This document shows positions 27,601 through 35,302 of a stretch of DNA of 64,000 nt, in pieces (the stretch's first letter is position 1; each line of letters opens with the position of its first letter). The notes under the pieces were generated by a model. The model saw only the letters and a program-made list of their open reading frames with translations. It did not search any database and had not been told where the DNA came from. The DNA lies in the NCBI GenBank assembly GCA_902812465.1, contig CADDZE010000019.1:1-64000 (forward strand), read 5' to 3'. Origin of the DNA: Acidobacteriota bacterium. Its GTDB lineage: Bacteria > Acidobacteriota > Terriglobia > UBA7540. Position numbers and translations under genes: made by a program.

Positions 27601-27948
27601 GGCGGTCGCCCCCAGCTTCAGGGTCACGTTCAGGGTGCGCGTTTCGGCCACCTGGATGCGGATGTCGGTCAGAACGGCGGTCTGAAAGCCGGTGGCCTTC
27701 ACTTCCAGCGTGAAGCTGCTTGCCGGTAGCGCCGTGAAGCGGTAGAAGCCGGCCGTGGAGGTCGTCGTCGTGTGTACGACGCCGGTGTTTACTTCCTTGA
27801 GGGTCACGGTTGCGTTGGGCACGGCTGCGCCGCTGGGGTCGAAGACGGTGCCTTCCAACCCGCTGTTGAACTGCGCAAATAGTTGGGGGGTCGCCAGGAG
27901 GAGTAAAATCAGCCAGCGCGACGCTTGAGCGATGCAAAAGGATTTCAT
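24676..27948 (-). CDS. Oar-like TonB-dependent receptor with carboxypeptidase-regulatory domain
   Basis: 1,090 residues from MKSFCIAQASRWLILLLLA, chosen because GAGGAGG lies eight bases upstream and it begins a signal peptide; the frame is open 69 codons further but without homology. After cleavage near LFAQ, residues 22-105 form a CarboxypepD_reg-like domain (GTVFDPSGAAVPNATVTL, STAGFYRFTALP). The plug domain includes LVGRNMFSLVVLTPGVTGLP and ETKSGTNDFHGTMDW; the rest is beta-barrel ending in FGLRIEF with a terminal Phe, as needed for BAM insertion. Acidobacteriota have many of these for sugar or peptide uptake. The double operator upstream and the GH127 gene nearby favour a sugar ligand, an inference only. 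Confidence 0.94.
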   Translation of the reverse strand: MKSFCIAQASRWLILLLLATPQLFAQFNSGLEGTVFDPSGAAVPNATVTLKEVNTGVVHTTTTSTAGFYRFTALPASSFTLEVKATGFQTAVLTDIRIQVAETRTLNVTLKLGATAQEVSVTAAVTPVNLSTGAISGQINETKVHELPLVGRNMFSLVVLTPGVTGLPSGGGQAYAQATADIFNAELGVNLNANGQRAESNNFMVDGATTNGNPRGGVTNLTPNADSIQEVRIQTNTFSAEYGRNAAAIVNVETKSGTNDFHGTMDWFHTDTHLNARTVFQPTAPQFIRNEFAGSLGGPIRKNKDFFFGSFDMLRSGVGTAFPAQIPTPQLIDYMKTHLPNNISTGILTSFPTTFEPNRNFTTAGVDVGSHCTGSTPIATPIGTLPCDFPVAGVGDFSTSVFRNGVQVNARVDHNWNNFKDRLYGSFYRTTRQTVEFASPSVYFPNFSPAEPEYTHLLNLNWTHTAGPTFVNEMRLSYTRTFGNAPCDHCEVPAMGSDDGTALPGDGFIGLFKQNNYEWKDVASLVKGRHNLKFGANAARHHDDEEFTDTTRRPTFQFANVLEFAADSPYLESNIQFDPRTGQVGVVNVDFAYRDSDLGAFIQDDFKMKPNLTLNLGLRWETFTGPTERFARLNNGVFQGGATFQERIANMKMDHVPQLWHTRLDNFAPRFGFAWDPTKKGQWSVRGGVGIFYDRPANQLFTNDRNNLPLVANASCQVGVTTCQPVFGLGASGQSPYNFPRVTGIQFGLDDKNGLVGGRTSQVVTDSHLQIQYGQNWSFGIQREISGSWVAEADYIGSVGHHLYSSFNVNRFAGDRIIHNGAIVGYNTSFGALFYGQANYNSSYNGGTLSIHNRGFTKGVNFQAAFTFGKAIDQAQTFGPEPVDILNLRAERGLADFDVARRLSFSTLWQVPRIGTSSRIANVFLNGWQLSNITILQKGSPFTVFCGASFPTCDYNADGTNNDRPSIAGSLPRSGFSKTQFLDTGIFRCTQALCGNLFPAPAPGTLGNVGRNTFIGPGYINTDFSAAKKTHIPWFVGTEGAQMEIRAEFFNVFNNVNLTGVDGDINTGAFGFATGAFPARDIQFGLRIEF

Positions 27949-28134
27949 GTTCGGTGCCTCCTCGCCTAGAGGTGATCTCGGGTCGGCTTGGCCCCAGAAG
28001 ACGCCCTCGGCCGACGTGCTACCTTTAGCAGTGACGAACGGAAACCCGGCCCAACCCGATGACGCGAAGGGGCAAGTCTTGTTCGTTGTCTGATGCGCTG
28101 GAGCGCGCCAGGTGCCGCTTGAGAACGCCCCTTG

Positions 28135-28162
28135 CCATCGTATGCGGAATAGCATACGATGG
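28135..28162. promoter_or_regulatory. Perfect 11-bp inverted repeat, candidate operator
   Basis: CCATCGTATGC, six bases, GCATACGATGG in the divergent spacer between the TonB receptor and the TPR gene. On the minus strand it overlaps a possible promoter (TTAAAC, 16 bases, TATGCT). The GTATGC/GCATAC arms are of the size bound by GntR-type dimers, but the regulator is unknown. Confidence 0.7.
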
Positions 28163-28167
28163 ATGCG

Positions 28168-28177
28168 TAAACGTTTA
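28168..28177. promoter_or_regulatory. LacI-type palindrome, candidate operator
   Basis: TAAACGTTTA, a perfect 10-bp palindrome with the central CG typical of LacI-family sugar-regulator sites, five bases from the larger inverted repeat and 16 bases before the TPR gene. No LacI or GntR gene is in the window. Confidence 0.5.
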
Positions 28178-28193
28178 AGCTATCTCCGCCCTC

Positions 28194-29816
28194 ATGTCAA
28201 GCGTTTTTTCTTCCCCGCGTTTTCCCTGCCGCCGCCGCGCTCCCGCCCCCGCGGCGGCGTTCCTGCTGGCCCTCTGCTCGGCACTGACCGGTCGGAGCAC
28301 CCGACCGGCCTTGGCCGATCCCAGCCAGCAGGGCCGGACGCCTGATCCCAAGCGCGCCGTGGCAGGCGGCACACTAAGCGAGTTGCGAGCCGCGGTCCGC
28401 CTCGCTCCCGCGGATCCCGCGCCTCACGATCGCCTGGGCGTTGCTCTCGCTGAAGCAGGCGCAGTGGAGGAAGCGGTGGCGGAGTTCCAGAAGGCTATCC
28501 AGCTCTCGAATCGCTATGCCTCGGCTCATTGGCATTTGGCCCTGACGCTGGAGAAGATGGGGCGCACGTCCGAGGCGGTCGCTGAGCTCGAGCGGTTCTT
28601 GTATCTAGACCCCTCTTCGGTCGATGGCCGCTATGCCTTGAGCGCGGCTTGCTGGAAGCTTGGCGATCAGGCAGGGGCCATCGAGGCCCTGCAGCGCGTC
28701 GTTGCGGATAATCCGCCCTTTGCTGCCGAGGCCCACTACAATCTGGGGCTCGAGTGGGAGAAGGTGGGGCGGCTTGCGGAAGCTGCCCGCGAGCTGGAGC
28801 AGGCCGTGAAGCTCCGTCCGGCTGCGCCGCAGTATTACGCCGCGCTGTCACAAATCGAGGCCCAGGATGGCAGGCTGGATGCCGCCGCCGAGAACGCCGG
28901 GAAGGCCCTTGCTCTAGCGCCGCACAATCCCGAGTACGTTTATAACTTGGCGGAAACGCTGAGGCTGAAGGGGGAGCTGGATCGGTCTGAGGAGTTGTTG
29001 AAGCGAGTCCTCAAGCTAAATCCCAGGTACCCGCTTGCGCACCGCCAGCTCGGCTTGGTGCTTCGCCAGAAAGGTGAGTACTCCGCGGCTCGCGCCGAGC
29101 TGGAAGCGGCGATCGCCCTGAATCCCGAGGATGCCGAGGCTTTTTACTACCTGGGTTCCGTCCGTCTGAAGCTGGGGCAAACGCCTGAGGCCATTCAGGC
29201 GCTGCGCGAAGCTATCCGCCTCGACCCCTATGAATCCGCCTGGCATAAGAGCTTGGCAACCGCGCTTAGAAAGGCGGGGCAGGTCGCGGAGGCGGACCGC
29301 GAGCTTCAGCAAGCGCGGAGGTTGGACGATCTGGCAACGCGGGCTGGGCAGTCGCGCGTCCTGCTGGGAAGTGCGAAGAGCTATCTTCAGCGGGGAGAGA
29401 TCGATCAGGCGGTGAAAGATTTGCGCCAGGCAGTGGCTTTGAGTCCCGATTATCCGGAAGCACAGCGGATGCTCGGCAAGGCGCTGCGCCAGTTGGGAGC
29501 AGTGGCTGAGGCAGAGGAAGCGCTGCGGAAGGCCATCGCGCTCAAACCTGACGATGCGGAAGCGCATTTCGAACTGGCACAGCTGCTGGTGGCGAAGGGT
29601 ATGACCGGGTCCGCCATAGCCGAGCTTGAGCGCGCCGTTCGGCTGGCCCCCAGTGCCATCGAGGCTCACCGCATGCTGGGAAAGATCGCCCTGTCGGCGA
29701 AGGACTGGAATACCGCCAGCTTCCAATTTGAGGCTATTCTCGCCTGGCATGAGTCGGATGGCGACGCGCGCCAAGGCCTTGCCCTGGCGCAGGCGCAATC
29801 GAAGCGTGGCCAGTGA
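28194..29816 (+). CDS. Exported tetratricopeptide-repeat protein
   Basis: 540 residues. A basic N-terminus and hydrophobic AAAFLLALCSALTG suggest a signal peptide. From residue 60 to the end there are about thirteen TPR units, for example EAVAEFQKAIQLSNRYASAH, EAARELEQAVKLRP, AARAELEAAIALNPEDAEAF, EAIQALREAIRLDP, QAVKDLRQAVALSPDYPEAQ and EAEEALRKAIALKPDDAEAH. TPR rods hold protein partners; no catalytic domain is seen. There is no good ribosome site before the ATG. It diverges from the TonB receptor across the double operator and is followed by the GH127 gene after 126 bases, so all three may be regulated together. Confidence 0.88.
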   Translation: MSSVFSSPRFPCRRRAPAPAAAFLLALCSALTGRSTRPALADPSQQGRTPDPKRAVAGGTLSELRAAVRLAPADPAPHDRLGVALAEAGAVEEAVAEFQKAIQLSNRYASAHWHLALTLEKMGRTSEAVAELERFLYLDPSSVDGRYALSAACWKLGDQAGAIEALQRVVADNPPFAAEAHYNLGLEWEKVGRLAEAARELEQAVKLRPAAPQYYAALSQIEAQDGRLDAAAENAGKALALAPHNPEYVYNLAETLRLKGELDRSEELLKRVLKLNPRYPLAHRQLGLVLRQKGEYSAARAELEAAIALNPEDAEAFYYLGSVRLKLGQTPEAIQALREAIRLDPYESAWHKSLATALRKAGQVAEADRELQQARRLDDLATRAGQSRVLLGSAKSYLQRGEIDQAVKDLRQAVALSPDYPEAQRMLGKALRQLGAVAEAEEALRKAIALKPDDAEAHFELAQLLVAKGMTGSAIAELERAVRLAPSAIEAHRMLGKIALSAKDWNTASFQFEAILAWHESDGDARQGLALAQAQSKRGQ

Positions 29817-29942
29817 TCGCACAAACCGCCATCTCGCGTGGTCTGCCGGGAAGCGGGCTTCAGCTGGGCAGGCTCTCCGCCCTAAGCCGCTCTCCCCAGA
29901 TGGCTGGATATCTTACCCAATACGAGGCAGAGAGGAGACAAC

Positions 29943-31895
29943 ATGAATTCCGGACGTTCCTTATCCCGCAGGCAGTTTGTTGCTAGCGCGGTCTCGGCCG
30001 CTGCCGGGGCGCTCACCTTGGGCCCGGCGAGCAAGACGGCGCAGGACCCGGTCATCGATGCTTACGCTACCGGCGGCAAGTCAGTGGCGCGCGAAGCCGT
30101 GCGATGGCGGCTCAATCCTTTTCCGCTCGAGCAGGTGAAGCTGCTTCGCGGGCCGTTCCAGGAAGCGACGGAGATCAACCGGCACTGGCTACTCTCGCTG
30201 CCACCGGACCGGCTGCTCCACACCTTTCGCCTTACCGCGGGCCTGCCCTCTTCGGCCGAGCCGCTCGGTGGCTGGGAGCGGCCGGATTGCGAGCTGCGCG
30301 GCCACTTTGCCGGAGGCCATTACCTCTCCGCCTGCGCGTTGATGTACGCGAGCACCGGCGACGAGGAGCTGAAGGAGCGCGGCAATACGATGGTTACCGA
30401 GTTCGCCAGGTGCCAGGAGAAGCACGGCAACGGCTACCTCAGCGCTTTTCCGGTCGAGTTTTTCGACCGGCTGCGCGAAGGGCGGCGCGTCTGGGCGCCC
30501 TTTTACACGTATCACAAGATCATGGCCGGACTCCTGGATATGTATGCCTACTGCGGCAACCAGCAGGCCCTGGATATGGCAGAGAAGATGGCCAGCTGGG
30601 TGTGGCACTGGCACGAGAGCATCAGCGACGAGCACATGCAGCGGATTCTGCAGACGGAGTTCGGCGGCATGGCTGAAGTGTTTTGCAATCTCTACGCCGT
30701 CACCGGCAAGCGCCAGTACCTCGACCAAGCCGGCATCTTTGAGAAAAGGATGTTTCTCGATCCGCTGGCCGAACACCGCGACGAGCTAAAGGGGCTGCAC
30801 GCCAATACGCATATCCCGCAGGTGATCGGCGCGGCGCGGCGCTTCGAACTGACCGGTGAGCAGCGCTACCGCGATATCGCCGAGTGGTTCTGGCAGGAGG
30901 TCACCGGTGAGCGCGCTTACTGCACAGGTGGCACCAGCAACGAGGAGCACTGGCGTACCGATCCTGGCAAGCTGGCCAGCGAGCTCGGCAAATATACCGA
31001 GGAGTGCTGCTGCGCTTATAACATGCTCAAGCTGACCCGGCACGTTTTTGGCTGGACTGCGGATCCTCGCACCATGGATTACTATGAGCGCACACTCTAT
31101 AACCACCGGCTCGGTACCCAGGACGCCCAAGGAATGAAGAGCTACTTCCTTCCGCTCGGGTCCGGGTTCTGGAAGTACTACAACTCGCCCTGGGATTCCT
31201 TCTGGTGCTGCACCGGCACCGGCGCCGAGGAATTCTCGAAATTTGCCGACACCATCTACTTTCATGATGAAGCTGGGGTATACGTCAACCTTTTCATCGC
31301 GTCAGAGGTCCATTGGCCGGAAAAGGCCCTTCGGCTGCGCCAGGAAACGAAGTTCCCGGAGGAGGACAGCATGCGCTTCACTCTCCGCGTTGAGAAGCCC
31401 GTGGCGATGGCGCTGCATCTGCGCATTCCCTACTGGGCAACACGCGGGGGCACTGTGAGGCTGAACGGGGAGCTGCTGCCGGTGTTCTCAAGTCCCAGCA
31501 GCTACTTGACGCTTCAGCGGACGTGGAAGGACGGCGACCGCGTTGAGCTTGCGCTGCCCATGAGTCTGCACGTCGACGCGATGCCGGACGACCCCACACT
31601 ACAGGCGGTCATGTACGGCCCACTGGTGCTGGCCGGTAAGCTGGGCAGCGGGGGCCTGAGCGACGCTCTCCAGCACCCGGGCTACGACACGGCTCCGCCC
31701 GGCGAGGCAGTTCCGGTGCCAGCGATGGCCAACAGCTCCAAAGATCCGGCCGGCTGGGTCGAGCCGGTGCAGGGGCAAACGCTTGCTTTCCAGTCCGTGG
31801 GCCAGCAAGAGAGCATAACCCTCGCCCCGCTCTATACCATTTCCGGCGAGCGCTACGCCGTGTATTGGAAAACCAGCGCGAAAGCGATCTCGTAA
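29943..31895 (+). CDS. Tat-exported GH127 (DUF1680) glycosidase, beta-L-arabinofuranosidase-like
   Basis: 650 residues with a Tat signal (SLSRRQFVASAVSAAAGAL). GH127 enzymes such as HypBA1 cleave beta-L-arabinofuranosides using a zinc-bound cysteine nucleophile; the ligands Glu-x-Cys and Cys-Cys are matched here by E354 and C356 in YTEECCCAYNMLKLT and C422-C423 in SFWCCTGTG. Other family segments: YYERTLYNHRLG and the C-terminal beta-domain (ALHLRIPYWATRGGTVRLNG). GAGAGGAGAC precedes the ATG. Substrate is not fixed by sequence; plant or EPS arabinan side chains are the family's known targets. It follows the TPR gene on the same strand. Confidence 0.9.
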   Translation: MNSGRSLSRRQFVASAVSAAAGALTLGPASKTAQDPVIDAYATGGKSVAREAVRWRLNPFPLEQVKLLRGPFQEATEINRHWLLSLPPDRLLHTFRLTAGLPSSAEPLGGWERPDCELRGHFAGGHYLSACALMYASTGDEELKERGNTMVTEFARCQEKHGNGYLSAFPVEFFDRLREGRRVWAPFYTYHKIMAGLLDMYAYCGNQQALDMAEKMASWVWHWHESISDEHMQRILQTEFGGMAEVFCNLYAVTGKRQYLDQAGIFEKRMFLDPLAEHRDELKGLHANTHIPQVIGAARRFELTGEQRYRDIAEWFWQEVTGERAYCTGGTSNEEHWRTDPGKLASELGKYTEECCCAYNMLKLTRHVFGWTADPRTMDYYERTLYNHRLGTQDAQGMKSYFLPLGSGFWKYYNSPWDSFWCCTGTGAEEFSKFADTIYFHDEAGVYVNLFIASEVHWPEKALRLRQETKFPEEDSMRFTLRVEKPVAMALHLRIPYWATRGGTVRLNGELLPVFSSPSSYLTLQRTWKDGDRVELALPMSLHVDAMPDDPTLQAVMYGPLVLAGKLGSGGLSDALQHPGYDTAPPGEAVPVPAMANSSKDPAGWVEPVQGQTLAFQSVGQQESITLAPLYTISGERYAVYWKTSAKAIS

Positions 31896-32246
31896 CCCTG
31901 AGTTTCGGGAGGCTTGGCGCGGGATGGGCGCCGAAGGTTGGATAGTCCTCGGGGCGAAGTACCGGCCGGCAGCCAGAAGAGATGCAGCGTCCGCACTCGC
32001 CTCGTGGAAGGAGCTGACCTGCCCCATAGCGGGTAATATCCTCCGGTTGCGCCACGAAGCCCTACCGGCGCCATTTTTGCCCGGGCCCGCCAGGCTCACT
32101 GGTAGCTGCCCTGCCATTTGGAGTATCATAAAGGTAAGGTCTCCCACGCGATGACGTGACCGGGCTGGGGCAAGCGTCCTTGGACGCCTGGGCGCCCGTG
32201 AGACACCTCACCGCTGAGCAATCGGCTCTTGCTGAAGGAAGGAAGC
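31896..32246. other. Spacer between the GH127 and NYN genes
   Basis: 351 bases. No gene, repeat or clear terminator recognised. A stretch TATCATAAAGG near 32130 could contribute to a promoter for the NYN gene, but no matching -35 is seen. Confidence 0.4.
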
Positions 32247-33701
32247 GTGGCTGAAGAACGGCTGAAGATCGCGGTCTTCATCGACTTTGACAACATCCAG
32301 ATCGGCGTGAAGGACACGCTGGGGAAGGATTTTGATGTCGCTCTGGTTCTCGAGGCTCTGAAAGAGCGGGGCGAGGTGGTGTCCAAGATCGCCTACGGCG
32401 ACTGGCCGCGCGCCGGCGACCAGAGCCGCCAGATGACCCAGCATGCCGTGCAGATGGTGCAGCGCAATGTCACTCCCCGGGGTGACAAGAACGGTGCGGA
32501 CATCAATCTGGCCTTGGATGCGCTCGAAATGGCCTTCACCCGCCATCACATCAACGCCTTCGCCATCGTGGGCGGTGACAGCGACTTCATGGCCCTGGTC
32601 GAAAAGCTGAAGCAGTATGACAAGCGGGTGATGGTGATAGGCGGCCGGGCGTTTACGAGTAACATTCTTCAGCGCAACTGCACAGAGTTCATCGCTTATG
32701 AAAACTTGCTGAAGAGCGCGGGCCGCGTGGGGCGGCGAGCTGACGCCACCGGCCGGACCACGTTCGAGGCACGCCCCCTCGCTGAGGCCCTGCCCAATGT
32801 AAAGCGCGCTTTGCAAGTGCTGGCCGAGCGCGAGGTGGCGCCCCAGCTCGGACTTCTAAAAAGCACCCTCCTCCAGCTGGATTCGACATTTAGCGAGCGC
32901 GACTATGGCGCGCCCTCCTTCCTGGAGTTCGCTCAGAAGATGGAGCGAGCGGGAATGATTCGCCTGAACCGCACGGAGGGAGGCTATCTGGTGGAACTCG
33001 CCGAGGGCGATGCTGAGAGGAAGGGGGAGCGGGCGGCCGGAGCTGCGGCCGCAAAATCGGAAGAGAGCTTGCCGGCAGCGTCGCGAGCCGCAGCCAGCGG
33101 CAACGGTGCCACGCCTGAAGAGGGAGGCGCTGCCACGGAGGCTTCGCCCAGTGGGACGCCGATGAGCAGCGAAGAAGCCCTGGAGCTGCTTAGGCAGGCC
33201 GTGACCGCTGCCTCCCAGAAGTCACCCCATCGTCCGCTCTACCTGCGGCATATTCGTCAGGCTTTGAAGGCGATTGACAAGGATTTCGACGAACGCCGCG
33301 CCGGCTTCCACGGTATGCTCGACTTGCTCCACCAGGCCCAGCGCGAAGGCTGGCTTCACTTGCAGCGCGACCGCAAGGGTGTTTGGCGCATGTTCCCTGT
33401 CTCCTCGGCCCTGACGGCCCCGGCGCCCCTGTCCGGGGAGCCTGCGCCGTCCGCCGGCGAAATGGCTTTGCCGGCTTCCTCCTCGTCTGTGGAGCCTGGA
33501 GACGCCGTCCCTGCTGTTCCGGAACAGCCGGTGACAAGCGAAGGGGTGGCTGCGGAGACTGCCGCCGGCCCGGGGGAGGAACAAGGTTCACGCGGGCCCA
33601 CCAAACGCACCCGCAGGTCTAGAGGCCCTAAGACAGGGAGGGTCGCTGTGCGCAAATCCTCGTCGCGCCGCAAGCCCAAGGAAGCGTCGGACGAGCGCTA
33701 A
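32247..33701 (+). CDS. NYN-domain (LabA/DUF88) RNase-like protein with two C-terminal winged-helix modules
   Basis: 484 residues from a GTG preceded by AAGGAAGGA; the frame is open six codons further. The PIN-like NYN nuclease domain (residues 5-150) has the acidic metal-binding residues in VFIDFDNIQIG, DKNGADINLALDALE and IVGGDSDFMALVEKL. Two regions resembling OST-HTH/LOTUS winged helices follow: residues 175-250 (LLKSTLLQLDSTFSERDYG, FLEFAQKMERAGMI) and 310-385 (LRHIRQALKAIDKDFDERR, LLHQAQREGWLHLQR). They are joined and ended by Ala/Pro-rich low-complexity linkers and a very basic tail (KRTRRSRGPKTGR), likely for RNA binding. Target RNA unknown. Confidence 0.88.
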   Translation: MAEERLKIAVFIDFDNIQIGVKDTLGKDFDVALVLEALKERGEVVSKIAYGDWPRAGDQSRQMTQHAVQMVQRNVTPRGDKNGADINLALDALEMAFTRHHINAFAIVGGDSDFMALVEKLKQYDKRVMVIGGRAFTSNILQRNCTEFIAYENLLKSAGRVGRRADATGRTTFEARPLAEALPNVKRALQVLAEREVAPQLGLLKSTLLQLDSTFSERDYGAPSFLEFAQKMERAGMIRLNRTEGGYLVELAEGDAERKGERAAGAAAAKSEESLPAASRAAASGNGATPEEGGAATEASPSGTPMSSEEALELLRQAVTAASQKSPHRPLYLRHIRQALKAIDKDFDERRAGFHGMLDLLHQAQREGWLHLQRDRKGVWRMFPVSSALTAPAPLSGEPAPSAGEMALPASSSSVEPGDAVPAVPEQPVTSEGVAAETAAGPGEEQGSRGPTKRTRRSRGPKTGRVAVRKSSSRRKPKEASDER

Positions 33702-33885
33702 CCGTAAGGATACGCCCGCGCACTTCCCGCTGAGCCTACAGCCAGCAGCGGACGCCATGAATCAATTGGCGAGACCAGCTTGTGGAGGCCTCTCGGGATG
33801 GCGAGGCTTTCCATCTCAGCAGACGGCGCCCGGCCCGGGCATGATCGACGGTACCAAGGCCGAAGTCGGGCCGTCTGGGTCAGGA

Positions 33886-33908
33886 GCACCGTCGCTGGGC
33901 GACGGTGC
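33886..33908. other. Perfect 10-bp hairpin upstream of the SYLF gene
   Basis: GCACCGTCGC, loop TGG, GCGACGGTGC. It overlaps an in-frame upstream start candidate of the SYLF gene, arguing for a start further downstream. It has no T-tract on either strand; it could be an operator or a leader structure. Confidence 0.5.
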
Positions 33909-33937
33909 AGGGGATAGTGAACATGGTAGAGGCGAAC

Positions 33938-34684
33938 ATGCGAAGGAGTCAAATCGGGCCGTTGGGCAAGTCACGCGCCCTGGTGCTGAGCTGGGTTTTG
34001 GCGGCACTTTATAGTGCCACAGCGGCCTCGCGCGTTGCGGCCGCAGACAAGCAAGCCCGGCAGCTTCAGAAGGCGGCGGAGGTGGTCCAAGAGATCATGG
34101 CGGCACCGGATAAGGGTATTCCCAGCGACCTGCTGGAAAAGGCGGTCTGCGTGGGAGTCGTACCCTCAGAACTCAGATTTGCGATTGGTATTGGCGGCAC
34201 ATACGGGCGCGGCGTCCTGGTTTGCCGCCGTAACGGCAATGGACCTTGGGGTGCACCCTCGATGTTCACCCTGGGTGGGGCAAATATTGGCTTCCAGTTA
34301 GGCGGTAAGGCAACCGATGTGGTCTTCATTGTGATGAACGCCCAGGGTGCGCGCAAGCTGGTTCAAGACAGCGTGAAGCTGGGAGCGGACGCTTCGGCCA
34401 CCGCGGGGCCGGTGGGACGCACCGCCGAGGGCGCAACCGATGCCCAGATGCATGCGGAGATCCTCAGCTACTCCCGCACGCGAGGCCTGTTTGCGGGCGT
34501 TTCCCTGGAAGGCGCGGTGCTGAAGCAGGACCGCAACGATAATGAGAAGCTATACGGCAAAAAGGTTTCGGCCAGGGAAATCCTGATTGAAGGCAAAGTC
34601 AGCACGCCGGAGGCGGCGCGGCCTCTCGATCGGGTGTTGACCAAGTATGCTCCCAGAGGTGGGGAGGCATTCGCCGCGAAGTGA
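33938..34684 (+). CDS. Secreted SYLF (YSC84-like) lipid-binding protein
   Basis: 248 residues from MRRSQIGPLGKSRALVLSW, a start with AGAGG six bases upstream and giving a proper signal peptide (ALVLSWVLAALYSATAASRVAAA). The SYLF domain follows: LEKAVCVGVVPSELRFAIGI, GRGVLVCRRNG, FTLGGANIGFQLGGKATDVV and the later SYSRTRGLFAGVSLEGAVLK. SYLF proteins bind phosphoinositide-type lipids in eukaryotes; bacterial members are exported and uncharacterised. Monocistronic, preceded by a perfect hairpin. Confidence 0.9.
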   Translation: MRRSQIGPLGKSRALVLSWVLAALYSATAASRVAAADKQARQLQKAAEVVQEIMAAPDKGIPSDLLEKAVCVGVVPSELRFAIGIGGTYGRGVLVCRRNGNGPWGAPSMFTLGGANIGFQLGGKATDVVFIVMNAQGARKLVQDSVKLGADASATAGPVGRTAEGATDAQMHAEILSYSRTRGLFAGVSLEGAVLKQDRNDNEKLYGKKVSAREILIEGKVSTPEAARPLDRVLTKYAPRGGEAFAAK

Positions 34685-34836
34685 GTTGTACCAGCGAGCC
34701 CGGGGCGAGGTGTTTGGCGCGTGCGCTTTGCTCGGGCGCCCCGCCGGGGACTGGCGGGCAAGCGAAGCTCAGGGTTGATGCGAACGCGTAGGCAGCCGGG
34801 GTGCAGCTGACGAAAATCGTCGTAAGCAGGCACCAT

Positions 34837-35214
34837 TTATGCTGTGAGCGGTGAAGCAGTCTCAAGGTGAGTTTCAAGGCGGCTGACGAATTGGCGGACG
34901 CGCAGGGCAAGATCAGGATCGCGGCGGATTACCGCTTCCCGAAGGCCGTCGAGAGCACTCAGCAGGCTAGCCAGGGAATCAAGGCTCTCCTGCCATTCAT
35001 ACTCAATACCCAGCAAAGGTGTAGGATTGAAGCGAACGGCGCTCATCAGCTCCCGCTCAATCTTGTCCACGGTTGCTAGCAGCGCACTCCGGCACTCCAG
35101 AGCAGCCGTCGAGGCTAGGACGCCCGGCGCCTCCGGCCGATGCGCCTGAAATGCTTCCTCGCGGCTGAGCCATTCGAGCTCTCTGGCCAGTACTAGAATG
35201 CTGCTCTCGGTCAT
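34837..35214 (-). CDS. Small helical protein of unknown function
   Basis: 125 residues from MTESSILVLARELEWLSREE; the frame is open 22 codons further up. Mostly alpha-helical, with no signal peptide or known motif (CRSALLATVDKIERELMSA, ESLDSLASLLSALDGLREA). It lies 88 bases after the ABC permease on the same strand, so it may be the last gene of the efflux operon, but nothing in it suggests transport. Not recognised. Confidence 0.55.
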   Translation of the reverse strand: MTESSILVLARELEWLSREEAFQAHRPEAPGVLASTAALECRSALLATVDKIERELMSAVRFNPTPLLGIEYEWQESLDSLASLLSALDGLREAVIRRDPDLALRVRQFVSRLETHLETASPLTA

Positions 35215-35302
35215 ACACGGCGCCTCGGCACCAATATGTCTTCGACTCTCCGGTTTGGATAGATGTGCGAGGGGCGCCAAAAGATGCCGCCGGCGGGCGC
35301 GA

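Noticed and set aside
25747-27729. 660-residue plus-strand open frame opposite the TonB-dependent receptor
   Set aside because: Exact antisense of a well-supported receptor gene; no homology, Gly/Val/Arg-rich composition typical of a mirrored GC-rich frame.
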